DNA of 45,949 bases from an uncultured Collinsella sp. (lineage in GTDB: Bacteria > Actinomycetota > Coriobacteriia > Coriobacteriales > Coriobacteriaceae). The position numbers were made by a program, and so were the translations under genes. The notes beneath the pieces were generated by a model. The model was not told the DNA's origin and did no database searches. It saw only the letters and a program-made list of their open reading frames with translations. Numbering within the stretch: the first letter of the stretch is position 1; each line of letters starts with the position of its first letter. This document shows, piece by piece, positions 8,985 to 16,890 of the stretch. Location: NCBI GenBank assembly GCA_959599635.1, contig CAUGJN010000004.1, positions 1 through 45,949 on the forward strand, given 5' to 3'.

Positions 8985-10124
8985 ATGAAACTCGACAAAC
9001 AACAGATCAAGCGGCTGCGCGAGCGTCATCATCGACGCCACGACATTCGGCCCCTTCACACCAAGGCCGCCGACGAGGTCACGCGCTTCCTAAAGCGCGC
9101 ATTCAACATTCGCGAGGGTCGCGCACCCTATCACGTGATCCGCAAGCGCTTTGTAAACGGGGCGCGTCTGACCGGCTCGCACTTGTGCATCCTCATCATT
9201 GCTATGTTGATCGCGAGCATCGGCCTCGATATCGACTCGGACATTGCCATCGTGGGCGCCATGCTCATCTGCCCGCTCATGGGCTCGGTCCTTGCCATGG
9301 CATACGGCATCGCCACGCTCGACCGCGAGATTACCGTCGAGGCCATTGCCAGTCTCGCGCTGCAGATGGCCTTTTGCCTGATCACGTCCACGCTGTACTT
9401 TAAGCTCTCGCCGCTCGGCACCACCACGGCTGCCATCATCGATAACTCGACACCCACCGTCTGGGACCTTGCCGTCGCGCTCGCGGGCGGCTTTGCAGGC
9501 GGGCTGGGCAACTCGCGCGATCAGGAGCCCGCGACGCTCATCGCCGGCGTGGCCGTGGCGACTGCGCTCATGCCGCCCCTGTGCGCGGCGGGCTACGGCA
9601 TCGCCATCGCAAACGGGCCGCTCTTCCTCTCGGCGCTCTACGAGTTTGGCATCAACGTGGTCTTTATCGCGCTGGCGGCCGAAGCCGTGCTGCTTCTTTT
9701 GCGCGTGCCACTCAAGCGCGACCTCAACGGCGACGGCATTGTAACCGCCGAGGAAAATGCCGAGGTCAACGAGCTGTCGCGCAAAGTGCGCCGCCGCATC
9801 ATTGTGGGCACGGTAATCTTTGCCATCCCCTGCATAGTTATGACCGCAGGCTCCATTGGCTCGGCGCAGGCCGGCGTGCAGGACGGCTACGGCGTCACCG
9901 AGACCACGCGCGAGCTTGCCGCGGTGCTGCCGGGCTTTAAGGATTACACCGTTGCCGTCGAGACCTCGGCAACTGAGGGCAACGAAGAAGGCATTGTCGC
10001 GCGTGAGATTGTCGCGCACGTAACGACAAGCGAGCCGCTCGGGGCACACGACCGCCACGTCGCCCGCAAACTCATCGACCTCAACGTGCCCGAACTCGAT
10101 CGCGTGGAGTTTGATGTGAAGTGA
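8985..10124 (+). CDS. DUF389 domain membrane protein
   Basis: 379 residues from the ATG at 8985 (GAGG 5 nt upstream); a GTG two codons earlier is the alternative. After a basic N-terminus, about residues 60-240 carry five to six membrane segments, including LIIAMLIASIGLDIDSD and VGAMLICPLMGSVLAMAYG, characteristic of DUF389 (TIGR00341) proteins. The C-terminal ~110 residues are soluble with one more hydrophobic segment. The family has no established biochemical function. The gene ends before a bidirectional terminator. Confidence 0.88.
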   Translation: MKLDKQQIKRLRERHHRRHDIRPLHTKAADEVTRFLKRAFNIREGRAPYHVIRKRFVNGARLTGSHLCILIIAMLIASIGLDIDSDIAIVGAMLICPLMGSVLAMAYGIATLDREITVEAIASLALQMAFCLITSTLYFKLSPLGTTTAAIIDNSTPTVWDLAVALAGGFAGGLGNSRDQEPATLIAGVAVATALMPPLCAAGYGIAIANGPLFLSALYEFGINVVFIALAAEAVLLLLRVPLKRDLNGDGIVTAEENAEVNELSRKVRRRIIVGTVIFAIPCIVMTAGSIGSAQAGVQDGYGVTETTRELAAVLPGFKDYTVAVETSATEGNEEGIVAREIVAHVTTSEPLGAHDRHVARKLIDLNVPELDRVEFDVK

Positions 10125-10196
10125 TCCGGGCGCAGGATGGATGCGCACGGGTGCAAGTCACGATGAGGCGCAGACGCGACAAGAACACGCGCAAAA

Positions 10197-10227
10197 AGCG
10201 GGGCGCAGTTCATGCCTGCGCCCCGCT
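10197..10227. terminator. Bidirectional terminator
   Basis: Perfect 12-bp stem AGCGGGGCGCAG / CTGCGCCCCGCT. On the minus strand TTTTT follows directly, ending the small secreted-protein gene; on the plus strand CGCTGTTTTATT follows, ending the DUF389 gene. Confidence 0.88.
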
Positions 10228-10247
10228 CGCTGTTTTATTGCCGTGAA

Positions 10248-10697
10248 TCAACTGTCCACATCGACATCGCCAGACTCCACCATAAACGCCGGATCGGTGC
10301 TCACCAGATAAAAACGGGTCACCTTGGTATCTCTAAATAGGTAGAGCCAACCCTGATCGCGTCGACGCGAAATATACGCCACGTGGACCGTACCGAATTC
10401 TTCACCGTTTTCCTTCTTTAATATCAGGATGTTGGGGTCATCCGTACGCTTAAACTGCCCGTCTGTGCAGATTCCGTCTTGGTCGACCAGCTGCCATCGA
10501 CAGTTGTCCTCCTCAAGAAAAGCCAGGGTTTCCCGACTCGTTTTGTCATCCCGATAGTAACCATCAATGGCAAAGCCTTCGGAAGCACATTCCTGCATAT
10601 AGGATGTTTCACGACTTATAGCAAACTGCCCTGCAGCGCCCAGAAGCACTGCCAGGCAAACCACTGCAAGGGTTATCGAGACAAAACGGCGGCTCAT
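10248..10697 (-). CDS. Hypothetical protein with N-terminal signal anchor
   Basis: 149 residues. RRF followed by a hydrophobic run (VSITLAVVCLAVLLGAAG, about residues 6-23) is a signal anchor or uncleaved signal. The remainder is a soluble, probably extracytoplasmic domain with cysteines at about 37, 66 and 77. I do not recognise a family. Its ATG has no ribosome site; instead a 12-codon ORF with a strong GGAGG ends 1 nt upstream (TAACATG), implying translational coupling. A terminator follows its stop. Confidence 0.75.
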   Translation of the reverse strand: MSRRFVSITLAVVCLAVLLGAAGQFAISRETSYMQECASEGFAIDGYYRDDKTSRETLAFLEEDNCRWQLVDQDGICTDGQFKRTDDPNILILKKENGEEFGTVHVAYISRRRDQGWLYLFRDTKVTRFYLVSTDPAFMVESGDVDVDS

Positions 10698-10698
10698 G

Positions 10699-10737
10699 TT
10701 AGCCAGCCCGATACTTGTTTAACGGAGCACGAAACAT
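10699..10737 (-). CDS. 12-codon leader ORF coupled to the small membrane protein
   Basis: ATG at 10737 preceded by GGAGG with 8-nt spacing, encoding MFRAPLNKYRAG and a TAA at 10701-10699. The next start codon follows after a single C (TAACATG) and lacks its own ribosome site. Seen directly; translation is inferred. A frameshifted longer N-terminus of the downstream gene is the alternative reading. Confidence 0.5.
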   Translation of the reverse strand: MFRAPLNKYRAG

Positions 10738-10930
10738 ACTTGGTACCTCCGATATCAGAGCAAACGTCACCTACGGCCTGCCGGCAATCATATGTTTCCA
10801 ACATCAAACCATATGGTTACAACTCGTTGGAGATAGGTTCCATGAACGGACGGTAATTTGCGGCGAACGGCTACATATGTTCATTATCTCAGGGTTCCGG
10901 AGGCTATTTTTGGCGCCACCGAGGCATTGT

Positions 10931-11061
10931 TTTCGGAAGTATGCGGCAAATTCCGGAACTCTCGAGCATACCCCGGTTTTTCGCCAATAAAACCGCAGGT
11001 ACAGAGCTTGGACATATCCAGTGTGCTCGACCTATTCAAATTTTGCCGCATACTTCCGAAA
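10931..11061. repeat. Intergenic element bounded by a 20-bp perfect inverted repeat
   Basis: TTTCGGAAGTATGCGGCAAA at 10931-10950 is exactly inverted at 11042-11061. Between them sits a smaller hairpin, CGGTTTT (10974-10980) with AAAACCG (10989-10995). No target duplication is visible. The 10738-11116 gap holds no gene I can support. The arms resemble those of the element at 33427-33670. Confidence 0.7.
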
Positions 11062-11116
11062 TCTAAGTTCGCAGGGGGGTGATAGTTGGACCGTTTACGC
11101 AACAGATGTCCAGTAA

Positions 11117-11152
11117 AAACGGGTGGTAGCCGGCATGGCTACCACCCGTTTG
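11117..11152 (-). terminator. Terminator after the giant activase gene
   Basis: AAACGGGTGGTAGCC pairs perfectly with GGCTACCACCCGTTT around GGCAT; on the minus strand TTTTTAC follows. Confidence 0.9.
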
Positions 11153-11179
11153 TCTCATAGCTAGCCCAAAGCAGGCCAG

Positions 11180-14100
11180 TTATTTCTTAATGCCGCGTCC
11201 CAGGCGCTCGGCGACCGACGTCACGGCCTCCTCGCTGGCCGGCCCGCAGCTCACGCAGCCGTCGTGGGCGCGCATCTGGCCGGTGACCTCGTCCATCGCG
11301 AGCGGCGCCACCTTCTCGAGCTTAAAGCCCTTGCCGGCGCGCATGTTCTCCTTGGCCACACTGATCATGAGCTTGATTCGGTTGAGCTGGTTGACCTCGG
11401 ACGCACCGGGGTCGTAGTCCACCGCGACAATGTTGCTCTCGGGATGCTGGCGGCGCAGCTCCTTGATCACAGCCTTACCCACCACGTGGTTGGGCAGGCA
11501 CGCGAAGGGCTGCGTGCAGATGATGTTGGGCGCACCGTGGTCGATCAGGTCGAGCATCTCGGCCGTGAGCAACCAGCCCTCGCCCATGTTGTTGCACACC
11601 GAAAGCACCGTGCGGGCCTTGTCGGCCATGGTGCCGATGCGCTCGGGCGCCTCAAAGCGGCGGGACTTCTCGAGCATCTCCTCCACCGGCGTGCGCATCC
11701 AGTCCACGAGCTTAATAAGCGCTTGCATGCCCGCACGCGTCGTAGCAGAGCTACCCAGCTCGTCCTTCTGCAGCTCGGCGTTGCTCATGGAGTACAGGAA
11801 GAAGTCGAGCAGACCCGGCACCACGGCCTCGCAGCCTTCGCGCTCGATCACGTCGACCACGTGGTTGTTGGCCGTGGGATGGAACTTGACCAGGATCTCG
11901 CCGACTACGCCCACGCGCGGCTTGGTGCCCTCGCCCACGAGCGGCATGGTGTCGAACGCGCGGATGGCCTCGCGGCACAGCTTGGTGTAGTTGTGGCGGT
12001 TAAACTTGGGCGCCAGTTTACGGGCGCGCGCCATGTACTCCTCGTAGAGCGCGTTGGCGGCACCGGGCGTGGCCTCGTACGGGCGGCAGCGGTAGAGCAT
12101 CTGCATCATCACGTCACCAAAGAGTACCGCGTAAACTGCCTGCTTAAGCAGCGCCGGCGTCAGCTTAAAGCCGGGGTTGTCCTCGCCGAGCGCCACAGCC
12201 GAAAGCGAGATCACCGGAATCTCGGGGTGGCCGCTCTCGCGCAGGGCCTTGCGAATGAGCGCGATGTAGTTGGTAGCACGGCAGCCGCCGCCGGTCTGGC
12301 TGATGACCACGGCCGTCTTGGACAGGTCGTACCGACCGCTCTCGATGGCCTCCATAATCTGACCCGTTACCAGAATCGACGGGTAGCAAATGTCATTGTT
12401 CACATAGCGCAGACCGGCCTCGACGGCATCGTGATCGGTCGAGGGCAGCAGCTCCAGGTTGTAGCCGGCACCGCGGAACACCTCTTTGACCAGGTCAAAG
12501 TGGATCGGCGCCATCTGCGGGCACAGGATGGTGTAACCCTCCTCGCGCATCTGCTCGGTAAAGGGCACCTTGGGCCATGCGGTCGAGGCGCTCTCACGCT
12601 GCGCCTCGAACGTGTACTTGCGGCTCGCGAATGCGGGAGCATCCATGGAGGGTGCCACCGGCGCGGCATCGCCCTGCTCGTAGGCCTCGCCCGCGGCCGT
12701 GGCCTCAGCCAAGCGCTCGGCCTCCTGGTCCTTAAGCGCCGCCATGAGCGAGCGGATGCGGATGCGCGCGGCGCCCAGGTTTGACACCTCATCGATCTTG
12801 AGCACGGTGTAGATCTTGCCGCTGGCTTCCAGAATCTCCTGCACCTGGTCAGTGGTCAGGGCGTCCAAGCCGCAGCCGAAGGAGTTGAGCTGGATCAGGT
12901 CCAAATCGTTGCGCATCGTCACAAAACGGGCGACGGCGTACAGGCGGCTGTGGTACATCCACTGGTCGACGACGCGAATCGGACGCTCGGGCTTCACCAG
13001 GTGCGCGAGCGAATCCTCGGTAAAGACCGCAAAGCCAAAGCTCGAGATAAGCTCGGGCAGGGCGTGGTTGATCTCGGGGTCGTTATGGTAGGGACGACCG
13101 GCGAGCACGATGCCGTGACCGCCGTGGTCCTCGACCCACTTAAGAGCTTCCTCGCCCATGGTCTGGATGTCCTCATGGAAACGCGCGTCGGCCTCAAAGG
13201 CAGCGTTGACGGCGGCATCGACCTCGGAGCGCGTGATCTTGGGTCCACGCACGCGACCGCGACCAGCTTGCGCATCGGCCACACGGTCGACGGCAAGCAC
13301 CTGATACAGACGGCGCTTGAGCTCGGTCTTGTCGTGATACGGCACAAACGGATACAGGAACTCGATGTTCTGCTCGCGGATCTCGTCGATGTTGAGTGCC
13401 AACGCCGTGGGGTAACTCATGACGATGGGGCAGTTGTAACAGTTGCCGGCGGTCGGATCCTCCTTGCGCTCCCAGCGCACGCACGGCATCCAGATAAAGT
13501 CGACATCGCGGTCGATGAGATTCATCACGTGGCCGTGGCTCATCTTTGCCGGGTAGCACACGCTCTCGGACGGCATGGACTCGATGCCCGCCTGGTAGGT
13601 CTTCTTACTCGACTGGTCGGACAGCTGCACGCTAAAGCCCAGGCGCGTAAAGAACGCGTGCCAGAAGGGGTAGTTCTCGTACATGTTGAGCGCGCGCGGG
13701 ATGCCGACGGTACCACGCGGGGCCTCGTCGGGGCTCAGCACCTCGCGGTTAAACAGCAGATCGTTTTTCTTTTTGAAGAGGTTGGGGGCCTCGGTCTTCT
13801 GCTTTTTGTGGCCGGCGCCCTTCTCGCAGCGGTTGCCGGTGATAAAGCGCCTGCCGCCGCCAAAGTCGTTGACGGTAAGCTGGCAGTTGTTAGAGCAACG
13901 GCCGCAGCGGACATGCTTTTGCGTCACGGTGAGGTGTGCGATATCCTCAGCCGAAAGGATGGTCGAGGTACCGTCGGCACCGGCGCGATCGCGGGCGAGC
14001 AGGGCCGCACCGTAGGCGCCCATACAGCCGGCGATGTCGGGACGCACGGCATGCACGCCGGTGAGCTGCTCAAACGCGCGCAGCGTGGCATCGGACATAA

Positions 14101-15961
14101 AGGTGCCACCCTGGACGATCACCTGACTGCCGATCTCCTTGGGGTCGCGCAGCTTAATGACCTTGAACAGGGCATTCTTGATGACAGAATAGGACAGGCC
14201 GGCCGCGATGTCGCCCACCGTGGCACCTTCCTTTTGCGCCTGCTTGACGCGCGAGTTCATAAAGACCGTGCAGCGGCTGCCCAGGTCGACGGGGGCCTTG
14301 GCATGGATGGCGGCATCGGCGAACGCGCGCACGTCCATGTTCATGGACACGGCGAAGCTCTCGATAAAGCTGCCGCAGCCCGATGAGCAGGCCTCGTTGA
14401 GCATAATGTGCTCGATGACGCCGTCCTTCACGCGCAGGCACTTCATGTCCTGGCCGCCGATGTCCAGGATAAACTCGACACCGGGCAGGAATGCCTTGGC
14501 GCCGCGCAGGTGCGCAACGGTCTCGATCTCGCCGGAGTCGGCCTTGAGGGCCTCGATGAGCAGCGCCTCGCCGTAGCCCGTGGTGGTCACGTGGCCGATG
14601 GTGCAGCCGGCAGGGATGTGATTGTAGAAATCGGCCATGATGACCTTGGCCGTGCCCAGGATGTCGCCGTTGTTGTTGCCGTACCAGGTGTGCAACAGCT
14701 GGCCGTCCTCGCCCACGAGCGCGGCCTTCATGGTGGTGGAGCCGGCGTCGATGCCGATGAACACGCGGCCGGTGTAGCCGTCGAGCTTACCCTTGGGGAC
14801 GACTTCCTGGTCGTGGCGGGTCTTGAACTCGGCAAAGTCCTCGTCGGTGGCAAAGAGCGGATCCAGGCGCTCGACCTCAGCACCCTGTGTGTCACCCAGG
14901 GCATCGATGGCCTCAATGAGCTGCGGGAACGTGCTGAGCTTGTTGGACTCGTGCGCCATGGCGGCGCCGCTTGCCACAAACAGGTGGGCGTTTTGGGGCA
15001 CAATGCGGTGCTCCTCGTCCAGGTTGAGCGTGAGGTAGAAGCGATGGCGCAACTCGGAGAGATACTGCAGCGGGCCGCCCAGGAAGGCGACGTTACCGCG
15101 AATGGGACGGCCGCACGCCAGGCCCGAGATGGTCTGGGTCACGACGGCCTGGAAGATGGAGGCGGCCACGTCTTCGGGACGGGCGCCCTCGTTGAGCAGC
15201 GGTTGCACGTCGGTCTTGGCAAATACGCCGCAGCGACTGGCGATGGGATAGATGGTGGTGGCGTTGGCCGCGAGCTCGTTGAGGCCGCTCGCGTCGGTGT
15301 GCAGCAAGGTTGCCATCTGATCGATGAACGCGCCCGTGCCGCCGGCGCAGGTACCGTTCATGCGCTGCTCGATGCCGTTGTCGAAGTAGATGATCTTGGC
15401 GTCCTCGCCGCCCAGCTCGATGGCGACATCGGTGGCCGGGATGAGGGTCTCGACGGCGCGCTTGCTGGCGATGACTTCCTGGACAAACTCCAGGTCGAGC
15501 CACTGGGACAGCAGCAGACCGCCCGAGCCGGTGATGGCACAGGTCATCTGGGCCGTCGGCAGCACAGTCGCGGCGCCCTCGAACAGATCTCGGGCGCAGG
15601 CACGAACGTCGGTGTGGTGGCGCTGGTACTTGGCGTAGACGATCTGGTTGTCGTCGTTGAGCACGGCGAGCTTAACGGTGGTGGAGCCCACGTCGATGCC
15701 CAGGTGCAGGTTGCCACGAGCGTTCTCGGGGTTGAAGATTGCACCTTCGGGGGCGTGGGCGGCGGCTACGGGCTCAGCGGCGGTAGCGGGCTCGGCGGCG
15801 ACGGACGTCTCCCCTGCCACGTTCTTGGCATCGGCAACTGCCTCGGCAACTTTCTCGACAGCCGCGGTCGCGGCCTTCTGCGCGGCGTCCATCACGGTGG
15901 GCGCGGCCTCGCGTGCGGCAGCGACCATGCGGTCCTTAATGCCCTCGACGAGCTTGCTCAT
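11180..15961 (-). CDS. Giant acyl-CoA dehydratase activase-related protein (two BcrAD/BadFG domains plus HgdB-like regions)
   Basis: 1593 residues. After an Ala-rich extension (about 1-70), two ASKHA-type activase domains follow. The first starts at GIDVGSTTVK (88-97), with its cluster cysteine in NGTCAGGTGAFIDQMA near 208. The second starts at GIDAGSTTMK (~402), with NEACSSGCGSFIESFA near 525. From ~745 it resembles the DUF2229/2-hydroxyglutaryl-CoA dehydratase D-like part: SVCYPAKMSHGH, GCGLDALTTDQ (~1025) and CPQMAPIHFD (~1160). CVSCGPASEE lies near the end. Related activators use ATP and a [4Fe-4S] cluster to inject an electron into a radical dehydratase, but proteins of this fused size have no firm assigned substrate. 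It is preceded at 11 nt by a TetR gene, making a two-gene operon. Confidence 0.9.
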   Translation of the reverse strand: MSKLVEGIKDRMVAAAREAAPTVMDAAQKAATAAVEKVAEAVADAKNVAGETSVAAEPATAAEPVAAAHAPEGAIFNPENARGNLHLGIDVGSTTVKLAVLNDDNQIVYAKYQRHHTDVRACARDLFEGAATVLPTAQMTCAITGSGGLLLSQWLDLEFVQEVIASKRAVETLIPATDVAIELGGEDAKIIYFDNGIEQRMNGTCAGGTGAFIDQMATLLHTDASGLNELAANATTIYPIASRCGVFAKTDVQPLLNEGARPEDVAASIFQAVVTQTISGLACGRPIRGNVAFLGGPLQYLSELRHRFYLTLNLDEEHRIVPQNAHLFVASGAAMAHESNKLSTFPQLIEAIDALGDTQGAEVERLDPLFATDEDFAEFKTRHDQEVVPKGKLDGYTGRVFIGIDAGSTTMKAALVGEDGQLLHTWYGNNNGDILGTAKVIMADFYNHIPAGCTIGHVTTTGYGEALLIEALKADSGEIETVAHLRGAKAFLPGVEFILDIGGQDMKCLRVKDGVIEHIMLNEACSSGCGSFIESFAVSMNMDVRAFADAAIHAKAPVDLGSRCTVFMNSRVKQAQKEGATVGDIAAGLSYSVIKNALFKVIKLRDPKEIGSQVIVQGGTFMSDATLRAFEQLTGVHAVRPDIAGCMGAYGAALLARDRAGADGTSTILSAEDIAHLTVTQKHVRCGRCSNNCQLTVNDFGGGRRFITGNRCEKGAGHKKQKTEAPNLFKKKNDLLFNREVLSPDEAPRGTVGIPRALNMYENYPFWHAFFTRLGFSVQLSDQSSKKTYQAGIESMPSESVCYPAKMSHGHVMNLIDRDVDFIWMPCVRWERKEDPTAGNCYNCPIVMSYPTALALNIDEIREQNIEFLYPFVPYHDKTELKRRLYQVLAVDRVADAQAGRGRVRGPKITRSEVDAAVNAAFEADARFHEDIQTMGEEALKWVEDHGGHGIVLAGRPYHNDPEINHALPELISSFGFAVFTEDSLAHLVKPERPIRVVDQWMYHSRLYAVARFVTMRNDLDLIQLNSFGCGLDALTTDQVQEILEASGKIYTVLKIDEVSNLGAARIRIRSLMAALKDQEAERLAEATAAGEAYEQGDAAPVAPSMDAPAFASRKYTFEAQRESASTAWPKVPFTEQMREEGYTILCPQMAPIHFDLVKEVFRGAGYNLELLPSTDHDAVEAGLRYVNNDICYPSILVTGQIMEAIESGRYDLSKTAVVISQTGGGCRATNYIALIRKALRESGHPEIPVISLSAVALGEDNPGFKLTPALLKQAVYAVLFGDVMMQMLYRCRPYEATPGAANALYEEYMARARKLAPKFNRHNYTKLCREAIRAFDTMPLVGEGTKPRVGVVGEILVKFHPTANNHVVDVIEREGCEAVVPGLLDFFLYSMSNAELQKDELGSSATTRAGMQALIKLVDWMRTPVEEMLEKSRRFEAPERIGTMADKARTVLSVCNNMGEGWLLTAEMLDLIDHGAPNIICTQPFACLPNHVVGKAVIKELRRQHPESNIVAVDYDPGASEVNQLNRIKLMISVAKENMRAGKGFKLEKVAPLAMDEVTGQMRAHDGCVSCGPASEEAVTSVAERLGRGIKK

Positions 15962-15972
15962 TGTCTCTCCTC

Positions 15973-16683
15973 TTAGTTGTTGGACTCGACGGTTGCGACG
16001 GTGTCGGCCGCGTCCTCGAGCTGCAAGTTCAATAGCTTCATGCCGTATTCCGGCACGTTGATATCGATGGGTTGGCCATACAGGTCACCAGGGCGCACAA
16101 AAGCGAGCACCGTCATAATGCGTGCCATGGCCTCGGGCGATTCGGTGAGCCCACGCTCAAACCAACGCTGAATCATGCCGACCTCGGCGCTCACGACGTA
16201 GGTGACGTAGTAGTCAAAGAACGTGCCCAGCGCCAGGCCCAAAATGCCCGTCTGCGCACGCGGCACCACAGCCTCACGCGCGGTGTCGATGATCCTCTTA
16301 ATGAAGGCCTGGTCGCCGCCCGGACCCAGCAGCGTACCGATTAAGTCGCGGTTGGCCGCAAGATAACGCAGCAGCTCAACCGAACCGGGCGCCGGCTCGA
16401 GCTCATCGATATTGTGATAGAGATCAGGCAGCTGAGCTGCGGTGATGAGCTCAATGCGCTCACGGATCTCGGCCAGCAAGCCGTCCTCGATTTGATTGAT
16501 AAAGTCGGGGATATCGCGGTAGTGTGAATAGAACGTGCGACGCGTAAGGCCGGCGCGCTCGGTGAGCGACGCGACATTAATGCGCGAAAGGTCGCCGCTT
16601 TCGGCAAGCTCGCTGGCAAGTGCCTGGCGAAGGGCACGCTGCGAGCGAAGGGACCGGCGATCGCATTTCTCGAGCTGGGACAA
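15973..16683 (-). CDS. TetR/AcrR family transcriptional regulator
   Basis: 236 residues. The N-terminal helix-turn-helix is INVASLTERAGLTRRTFYSH, with the typical RRTFYSHY recognition helix; the rest is the variable ligand/dimer domain. The start is TTG with AAGGAGG 4 nt upstream. The gene lies directly upstream of the giant activase on the same strand, so it probably regulates it and itself. Palindromes of the TGCACA/TGTGCA type in the promoter (16705-16749) are the likely operators. Ligand unknown, possibly an acyl-CoA or related metabolite. Confidence 0.9.
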   Translation of the reverse strand: MSQLEKCDRRSLRSQRALRQALASELAESGDLSRINVASLTERAGLTRRTFYSHYRDIPDFINQIEDGLLAEIRERIELITAAQLPDLYHNIDELEPAPGSVELLRYLAANRDLIGTLLGPGGDQAFIKRIIDTAREAVVPRAQTGILGLALGTFFDYYVTYVVSAEVGMIQRWFERGLTESPEAMARIMTVLAFVRPGDLYGQPIDINVPEYGMKLLNLQLEDAADTVATVESNN

Positions 16684-16704
16684 GCGTCCTCCTTGTTACT
16701 CAGC

Positions 16705-16749
16705 CTGTGCGCTATTGCACAGTGCGAGTATTATTGCACACCGTGTGCA
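16705..16749. promoter_or_regulatory. Probable TetR operators upstream of the activase operon
   Basis: Two dyads: CTGTGC-N6-GCACAG at 16705-16722 and the perfect 15-mer TGCACACCGTGTGCA at 16735-16749, both sharing TTGCACA. They lie 22-66 nt upstream of the TetR start codon. Operator function is inferred from position and symmetry. Confidence 0.6.
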
Positions 16750-16773
16750 TCAACACGTAAAGGCAATATTTTG

Positions 16774-16806
16774 GATGTGACGAGGGGGCAGTCCCTTTGT
16801 CACATC
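16774..16806. repeat. REP-like palindrome D
   Basis: Arms GATGTGAC / GTCACATC continued by GAGGG / CCCTTT, around a GGCAGT centre. Same arm type as the copies at 32960 and 33706. Confidence 0.75.
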
Positions 16807-16821
16807 GAGCCGCTGCTTGGT

Positions 16822-16836
16822 CCCGTTAATGGGACT
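16822..16836 (+). promoter_or_regulatory. Conserved 15-mer leader motif, copy 1
   Basis: CCCGTTAATGGGACT starts exactly 69 nt before the start codon of the first 700-residue paralogue and recurs exactly 69 nt before that of the second. It is a near-palindrome (CCC-N-TTAA-N-GGG). The ATG inside it opens a 13-codon mini-ORF (to 16870). Confidence 0.55.
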
Positions 16837-16890
16837 AGCAATCGCCGCGTCCGTTGCATCATGCCGGTAACGACCAATAAGGAGGCCGAC

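Noticed and set aside
10738..11102. Small frames in the 10.7-11.1 kb gap as genes
   Set aside because: No ribosome sites, and they run across the inverted repeat arms; better explained as a non-coding repeat element.
11264..12784. Long open frame (506 codons) antisense to the activase gene
   Set aside because: GC-rich coding DNA gives long antisense frames. The opposite strand has clear activase motifs, and this frame has no recognisable domain or ribosome site.
14408..15976. 522-codon antisense frame over the activase N-terminal domains
   Set aside because: Same reason; its Val/Leu/Gly/Asp-rich translation mirrors the coding strand.
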